Source: Candidatus Woesearchaeota archaeon (lineage in GTDB: Archaea > Nanobdellota > Nanobdellia > Woesearchaeales > UBA525). From it: DNA of 11,078 nt. Shown here piece by piece: positions 7,126 to 11,078 of this stretch. The notes below the pieces were generated by a model. It was not told the DNA's origin. It saw nothing but the letters and a program-made list of their open reading frames with translations, and did no database searches. Position 1 is the first letter of the stretch; the number at the start of each line of letters is the position of its first letter. The stretch is from assembly GCA_018221165.1 (NCBI GenBank), contig JAAOYD010000071.1, positions 1-11,078 of the forward strand, read 5' to 3'. The position numbers and the translations under genes were made by a program.

Positions 7126-10100
7126 ATGCGGCCTCTTGATGACCAGAAGAGCCTCCTGCTCGCGCTCTCCATACTCTTCGTGTTCGTTTTCCTCTTCCTC
7201 GTCAGCCCGCTCCGCGTCAACCTCGCGGGCTATGGCTATGCTGGTATCGCCGACGTTCCCACCAAGTATGCTCCGCCGTGGAACGTGTTCACCAACGAGG
7301 CATTCTTCACCGTCGACGTCCTGGAGAGCGACATCTCACCAGGCGACGATGTCACGCTTGACATTATGCTCGACGAAGAAGGTATGATTTTTTACAACGA
7401 CTACTATGTCTATCAGAATATCTCAGGCACGAGGGACTGGTACAAGTACGAATTCAGCACCGACAAGACCTGGCTCATCGATAGCGCAACCGACACAATA
7501 ACGCGGCCTGAAACAAAACTCGACGCTGAGAACTGGGTACTAACTTATGCGTGCAGCTGGCAGAGCGGCGCTTGGCTATGCGGCTGCCGCACCACGAGCG
7601 ATTGCGCGAAATGGAGCATTCAATCATTTGACAAACCAGCGATGTGCGCAGACGAAACGCTCTGCATCAGTCGTTCTGACGGTGACAAGTTCTGCAGCGC
7701 GGACAACGCGAGCGTTCTGATGTGTGATTTGAAGAGCGACGGCTGTCTTGATGTCGAGACAACGGATACCTGCACTGGAATTGAACAATGCCTTGTGAGT
7801 GGCATTACTGTGGAATGTGCTGAATGTCCCTCTTCTGAGCCTGATCCTTCAACTATTGACTGTAACACGACTGATGTTGGTGAATTGTGTGATGGGAGTG
7901 ACTACAGCGTTAATGGCACCTATTGTGCAGGAACTGCTACTTGTGTCGATATGGAGTGCGTGACTACGTGGTTCGAGGACGATGATGGAGATAACTACGG
8001 CAACGATTCGGTGACATCTGATGCGGCGACGCAACCAGCAGGGTATGTTGATGATAACACTGATTGTGATGACGGCAATATCAACATCCATCCTGGCGCT
8101 GTCGAAGAATGTAATCTAAATGATGATGACTGTGACGGTTCGATAGATGAGAATCCTGACACTATCTGTACCACTGTCGGTGAGACCTGTGTGAGCGGAA
8201 CCTGCGTCGGATGTGTTGTCGATGGTGATTGCGATGACACCAATCCCTGCACAACTGATATGTGCAACAGCGGCACTTGCAGCAATACGAACAAGGCAGA
8301 CGGGACGAGCTGTTCTCCGCCGGCAGGCGGCGAATGTCAAGCGGGGAGCTGTCAAGCAGCGAACAGTTGTACTAATCCTCCTTACCCGCATTGTGAAGGA
8401 GCCAGCTTGTACTACTACTACATCACCTGTGTCGGTAACGTCGAGAATTCTGAATACTGCGGCTTCGCGGTGTGGTGCGATATCGCTTCCTGCGGCGGTT
8501 GTTGCGGCAACACTGAATGCAGCGACGGTGTTGACAACGATGGTGATGGCGCCACTGACATGAGCGACGGCGGTTGTAGTTCGCCCAGCGATGACGATGA
8601 GACGAATTGTGGTGATGGCGCTTGTGAAGGCGGCGAGACTTCAGGAACCTGCCCTGCTGATTGTGGAAGCGGCGCACTCCCTGACTTGACATCATCAGCA
8701 GAAGCGACCGGCGATGGCATAACCATGACCATCTGCAATCAAGGGGGTCCAGTGACTGGTGTCACTTTTTTCGATACGCAATGGCAGGTTGGCCCACCCA
8801 CAGGTACGACATGGTGCAATTCAGTCCACTGGGATGGTTTCTCTGTTAACGTCATCGACGAACCGGGAGAGTGCTATGATGAGTTCCATGACCAAGCATC
8901 ATTGGCTTGGTACGGCTCTTTAGGATGCACGGTGGATACGACTCCTGGAAACGAGATTCGCTTCAAAGTCTTCACGGACAACCAGTATGACATCGCTGAA
9001 TCGGATGAGAACAACAATATCTGGGAAGGTGTCATCTGCATCGGCGGTGGCGACTGCAGCGGTCCTGACCCTGACGTCGACACTACGCTGTGCAACGACG
9101 TTGATACGACTGACATGACGACCCCTGATGAGGGTATCGATGTGGGCGACGGTTACAAAGGTTCAGGTATCCTGAGAGCACAACCCCCGTGCTGCGGCGA
9201 CGATGTGAATGAGTGGATGATAGAACGTACTATTGAGGCAGGGCCTGGTACTTACAGTCAGCAAGGCTATTACATGTGCTGTGATGATGCTTCCGACTGT
9301 CCGATATGGACTGAAGGCTGCGGCACCTATGATACTGTCTTCACAGACAATCTCTACTGCGGCGCAAATCATATCGTGAGCGTGTGTAATCAGAACTTCG
9401 AATGCGATTATACTCGTGGCGGAAACACTTGTGTCTGGGATCCTGCGCAGACAGACTCTGATAAATGGGGTTGGGTGCCATCGGGCTCGTTGCCGTCGGA
9501 GAACTGTACCGATGGCTACGACAACGACTGCGATGACAAGATTGACTGCGCTGACACTGATTGCACCTCCGACCCTGCTTGCGCCCAAGCTGGTAACCTG
9601 TGGGTATACCGAGTAGGAGCGGGACAATTGGATAGTGGACCTCGAAGCAGAATTGTTGTTATTGTTTGCAGCGATGATGCGGGAATCAATCCTGCAGACT
9701 TTACTCACACCGCTGATGTGCTTTTCTCTAGCACGGGAGATAACACTGTTAGATTATATCCTTTTACCGGTTCGGGAAATTCATTGTCAACATACAGGGT
9801 CGGCCCTGTTTGTCCAAGTTCGCAGCAGAAGAAATTCTACACACAAGAGCTCAACACAGAAGATGATTATGTCTCCGTCGAATTTCAAGTTGACTCTGAT
9901 GAAGAACTCTCTGAAACGAACGAGGGCGACAACAATGTATTATATACAATCCCTCTTGATTTCTATAACAATGATAACTGCGGAGCCCACGGTGAATGGC
10001 CTTGCGACAACGCTGACCCGACGAAAGGCAAGAAATGCTACGATCAGACAGAAGCTGAGTGTGGTGCGACTTGCGACGGTACGCGTACTCTCTGCGGCGA

Positions 10101-10128
10101 CGGTGGCTGCTGGACTAGTTGTAGTTGA
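7126..10128 (+). CDS. 1000-residue secreted Cys-rich modular protein (MopE-like, CARDB-like modules)
   Basis: Start 7126 gives exactly 1000 residues beginning MRPLDDQKSLLLALSILFVF, a signal anchor (about 9-28) without a lipobox. Modules by residue: 47-168, the domain shared with the lipoprotein upstream (APPWNVF, MIFY..YYVY, LDAENWVLTYAC, CGC, CAKWS); 174-280, Cys-rich repeats; 282-341, a MopE-like motif (DDDGDNYGN, DCDDGNINIHPGAVEECN, DDDCDGSIDE); 345-465, further Cys-rich repeats; 465-513, ECSDGVDNDGDGATD then CGDGACEGGETSGTCPADCG; 518-638, CARDB-like (LPDLTSSAE ... DIAESDENNN); 688-783, a Cys/Trp module also found at the end of the protein at 1-2289; 793-819, CTDGYDNDCDDKIDCADTDC; 823-942, a second CARDB-like domain; and a Cys-rich tail. 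The many Asp/Asn loops suggest calcium binding, and the cysteines disulphides in an oxidising exterior. No enzyme motif was found. It probably shares a transcript with the 29-residue peptide behind it. Confidence 0.9.
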   Translation: MRPLDDQKSLLLALSILFVFVFLFLVSPLRVNLAGYGYAGIADVPTKYAPPWNVFTNEAFFTVDVLESDISPGDDVTLDIMLDEEGMIFYNDYYVYQNISGTRDWYKYEFSTDKTWLIDSATDTITRPETKLDAENWVLTYACSWQSGAWLCGCRTTSDCAKWSIQSFDKPAMCADETLCISRSDGDKFCSADNASVLMCDLKSDGCLDVETTDTCTGIEQCLVSGITVECAECPSSEPDPSTIDCNTTDVGELCDGSDYSVNGTYCAGTATCVDMECVTTWFEDDDGDNYGNDSVTSDAATQPAGYVDDNTDCDDGNINIHPGAVEECNLNDDDCDGSIDENPDTICTTVGETCVSGTCVGCVVDGDCDDTNPCTTDMCNSGTCSNTNKADGTSCSPPAGGECQAGSCQAANSCTNPPYPHCEGASLYYYYITCVGNVENSEYCGFAVWCDIASCGGCCGNTECSDGVDNDGDGATDMSDGGCSSPSDDDETNCGDGACEGGETSGTCPADCGSGALPDLTSSAEATGDGITMTICNQGGPVTGVTFFDTQWQVGPPTGTTWCNSVHWDGFSVNVIDEPGECYDEFHDQASLAWYGSLGCTVDTTPGNEIRFKVFTDNQYDIAESDENNNIWEGVICIGGGDCSGPDPDVDTTLCNDVDTTDMTTPDEGIDVGDGYKGSGILRAQPPCCGDDVNEWMIERTIEAGPGTYSQQGYYMCCDDASDCPIWTEGCGTYDTVFTDNLYCGANHIVSVCNQNFECDYTRGGNTCVWDPAQTDSDKWGWVPSGSLPSENCTDGYDNDCDDKIDCADTDCTSDPACAQAGNLWVYRVGAGQLDSGPRSRIVVIVCSDDAGINPADFTHTADVLFSSTGDNTVRLYPFTGSGNSLSTYRVGPVCPSSQQKKFYTQELNTEDDYVSVEFQVDSDEELSETNEGDNNVLYTIPLDFYNNDNCGAHGEWPCDNADPTKGKKCYDQTEAECGATCDGTRTLCGDGGCWTSCS

Positions 10129-10131
10129 AAA

Positions 10132-10135
10132 GAGG
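10132..10135 (+). promoter_or_regulatory. Shine-Dalgarno site of the 29-residue peptide
   Basis: GAGG in the context AAGAGGAAC lies 7 bases before ATG 10143 and just after the stop of the 1000-residue protein. With no TATA box in this 14-base gap, it supports translation of the small frame from the upstream gene's mRNA. Confidence 0.55.
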
Positions 10136-10142
10136 AACTAAG

Positions 10143-10232
10143 ATGAAAGGCACACATCACGATTTAATACTCGTCGTCGTGTTTATCGCTGCGGCGCTGG
10201 CGCTATTACTAGTTGCGCAATTTGTGTTCTGA
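10143..10232 (+). CDS. 29-residue single-span membrane peptide
   Basis: The frame runs from ATG 10143 to TGA 10230-10232 and encodes a short polar head, MKGTHHDLI, followed by about 20 hydrophobic residues (LVVVFIAAALALLLVAQFVF), enough for one membrane helix. It begins 14 bases after the stop of the large secreted protein and has a well-placed GAGG ribosome-binding site. These two facts, with the amphipathic layout, argue for a real gene despite its size. I do not recognise a family. The two histidines and Asp at the membrane border could bind metal, but this is speculation. A role in anchoring or export of the neighbouring surface protein is an inference from position alone. Its stop codon directly abuts the stop of the convergent winged-helix gene. 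Confidence 0.6.
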   Translation: MKGTHHDLILVVVFIAAALALLLVAQFVF

Positions 10233-10547
10233 TTATTTCTTATCTAAGAAAGCTTTGACTTCTGCTACATTGTTCGTTTTGGCTTTCGGGCCGAGCTTGT
10301 AGAAAACACGTTCCGCTTCTGGCCCCCAAGAGTAGCTGCCACTGGTTTTCTTGACGCCCGCTACTTCGAACTCACCGATGCTCTTCCCCTTGGCGAGATG
10401 ATAGTAGATGACTCTGAGCGTAACGGGTGCGAAAATCTCTCGATAGGCCTTGTAGAGCTGATACCCATAGGCTTCACCCATAAAATGGAGAATCTCAATG
10501 AGGTTCTGTCTTATGACAGAGCGAGTAGGGCGACCACGTTTTCCCAT
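10233..10547 (-). CDS. Small winged-helix-like DNA-binding protein
   Basis: This 104-residue basic protein starts MGKRGRPTRSVIRQNLIEIL. Residues 8-55 look like the helices of a winged helix-turn-helix (IRQNLIEILHFMGEAYGYQL, then a candidate recognition helix TLRVIYYHLAKG), and 57-86 form a beta-wing-like segment with aromatic residues (SYSWG, VFYKLG). The layout recalls PadR-type or other small archaeal wHTH regulators, but I cannot assign a family firmly. The basic N-terminal tail (GKRGRP, AT-hook-like) could add minor-groove contacts. A minus-strand TATA box lies 31 bases upstream, so the mRNA should be leaderless. It is divergent from the tRNA methyltransferase gene, and imperfect direct repeats in the shared control region may be its operators (inference). 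The stop abuts that of the convergent 29-residue peptide. Confidence 0.72.
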   Translation of the reverse strand: MGKRGRPTRSVIRQNLIEILHFMGEAYGYQLYKAYREIFAPVTLRVIYYHLAKGKSIGEFEVAGVKKTSGSYSWGPEAERVFYKLGPKAKTNNVAEVKAFLDKK

Positions 10548-10599
10548 AGTGCAACACCCGACTCAGGCCTTTTTAAAGATTTCTTTTCCCTATGGCAAC
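10539..10599. repeat. Imperfect direct repeat in the divergent promoter region
   Basis: TTTTCCCATAGTGCAAC (10539-10555) and TTTTCCCTATGGCAAC (10584-10599) align with one gap and two mismatches, 14 of 17 columns matching. The first copy covers the winged-helix start codon. The second lies between the minus-strand TATA box and the plus-strand TATA box. They may be protein-binding sites, or a chance or duplication remnant. Confidence 0.4.
10570..10578 (-). promoter_or_regulatory. TATA box of the winged-helix gene
   Basis: On the minus strand this reads CTTTAAAAA, preceded by the A-rich BRE-like AAGAAAT. Its first base is 31 bases from the ATG at 10547, the same leaderless spacing as the plus-strand genes. 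Confidence 0.65.
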
Positions 10600-10605
10600 G
10601 ATACC

Positions 10606-10614
10606 ATTATAAAG
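10606..10614 (+). promoter_or_regulatory. TATA box of the Trm-G10-like gene
   Basis: ATTATAAAG lies 27 bases before ATG 10633 and 39 before ATG 10645. With the usual 30-32 base spacing, transcription would begin near 10636-10638, just past 10633. This favours 10645 with a leader of about 8 bases. Confidence 0.6.
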
Positions 10615-10644
10615 TCGTGGTTTCTGTCAGCAATGGGGGCATTC

Positions 10645-11078
10645 ATGAAGCTTTTTGTTCTTAGTAAGGAGAATATTGACATATCCAAAGCAGAGGCTGA
10701 GCGACTCCACAGCGAGGAGGGAAGGCTCATTGAGAACCTTTTGTTCTTGGATGTCGATTGGAAGCCAGGCTTGGCTTTTACGAGGAGTATTCATGAGGTG
10801 TTGTTTGAAGTTGAGGGTGCGGGATTGGATGAGGCTGCTGGGAGCTTTGCTTGGCATGAACAGGTTGAGTCGCCCTTTGCCATTAGAGCTTATGGTCTTG
10901 TTGACGAGAAAACCTTCGCAGGATATGTTTGGAGAGCACTGGAAACAGCTGGGAAGGAGGCTAGCGTTGACCTCACAAAGCCGAAAACCCTCATCACACT
11001 CTATTCTATCGACGAGAAAGTGTATGTGACGAAGCAGTTATGGGTGAATGAGGAGAGGTTCTTTGATAGACGAGCACA
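10645..11078 (+). CDS. Trm-G10-type tRNA guanine-N2 methyltransferase, 3' end outside window
   Basis: The frame runs open to the end of the window (144 complete codons), so only the N-terminal part is seen. It starts MKLFVLSKENIDISKAEAER and continues through alternating strands and helices to a segment typical of the THUMP domain: VDLTKPKTLITLYSIDEKVY, then KQLWVNEERFFDRRA. The closing FFDRRA resembles the FxxRRPxxRP motif that links THUMP to the methyltransferase domain in archaeal Trm-G10, which makes m2G/m22G at tRNA position 10 (family knowledge). The catalytic (D/N)PPY motif would lie beyond the window, so the enzyme class is inferred from the THUMP part only. An in-frame ATG at 10633 adds MGAF; I prefer 10645 from TATA spacing, but 10633 remains possible. 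Confidence 0.72.
   Translation, partial: MKLFVLSKENIDISKAEAERLHSEEGRLIENLLFLDVDWKPGLAFTRSIHEVLFEVEGAGLDEAAGSFAWHEQVESPFAIRAYGLVDEKTFAGYVWRALETAGKEASVDLTKPKTLITLYSIDEKVYVTKQLWVNEERFFDRRA

Noticed and set aside
7969..8610. Recurrent GATGAT-type tracts as a possible CRISPR or satellite array
   Set aside because: The repeats are irregular in length and spacing and are explained by acidic Asp/Gly-rich protein modules.
9163..9708. 181-codon minus-strand frame opposite the large secreted protein
   Set aside because: It is a shadow of the Asp/Cys-rich coding frame; it has no promoter or recognisable motif.
1..11078. tRNA or rRNA genes and insertion sequences
   Set aside because: Reading both strands by eye showed no cloverleaf with a T-loop, no rRNA-like stretch, no transposase motif and no terminal inverted repeats; no dedicated search program was run.

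Overview
The window reads as archaeal DNA, probably from a DPANN-type lineage (Woesearchaeota-like is my best guess, not proven). Archaeal hallmarks are a translation factor IF5A with an intact hypusine loop, a 53-residue zinc-finger ribosomal protein eL40, a Trm-G10-like THUMP protein, and archaeal TATA boxes about 30 bases ahead of start codons. Large secreted, cysteine-rich, Asp/Asn-rich modular proteins (MopE-like, DUF4215-like and CARDB-like modules) fit DPANN surface proteins.

Layout. (1) 1-2289: 3' part of a large secreted protein, beta-rich then a Gly linker and Cys-rich C-terminus, followed by two candidate terminator hairpins. (2) 2443-3010: IF5A and eL40, probably one transcript. 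(3) 3078-4268: site-2-protease-type membrane metalloprotease. (4) 4302-4988: TrmJ-type SPOUT tRNA methyltransferase. (5) 5018-7093 and 7126-10128: two tandem secreted proteins sharing an N-terminal domain of about 125 residues; the first is a lipoprotein, the second a 1000-residue signal-anchored Cys-rich protein. A 29-residue membrane peptide follows (10143-10232). (6) 10233-10547 (minus): small winged-helix-like protein whose stop codon directly abuts that of the peptide. (7) 10645 to the end: 5' part of a Trm-G10-type tRNA methyltransferase, divergent from the winged-helix gene.

The central genes are very compact. Between 4269 and 7125 each intergenic gap is only 29-33 bases and consists of a TATA box and its spacing to the next ATG, which predicts leaderless mRNAs. 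Two downstream genes (eL40 and the 29-residue peptide) lack their own TATA box and have Shine-Dalgarno-like sites instead.

The housekeeping genes serve translation and tRNA modification. The part most likely to be undescribed is the secreted set: a new shared N-terminal domain joined to two different anchors and two different module sets, a Cys-rich module shared between the first and last secreted proteins, and the co-transcribed membrane peptide. What this set does cannot be told from sequence alone.
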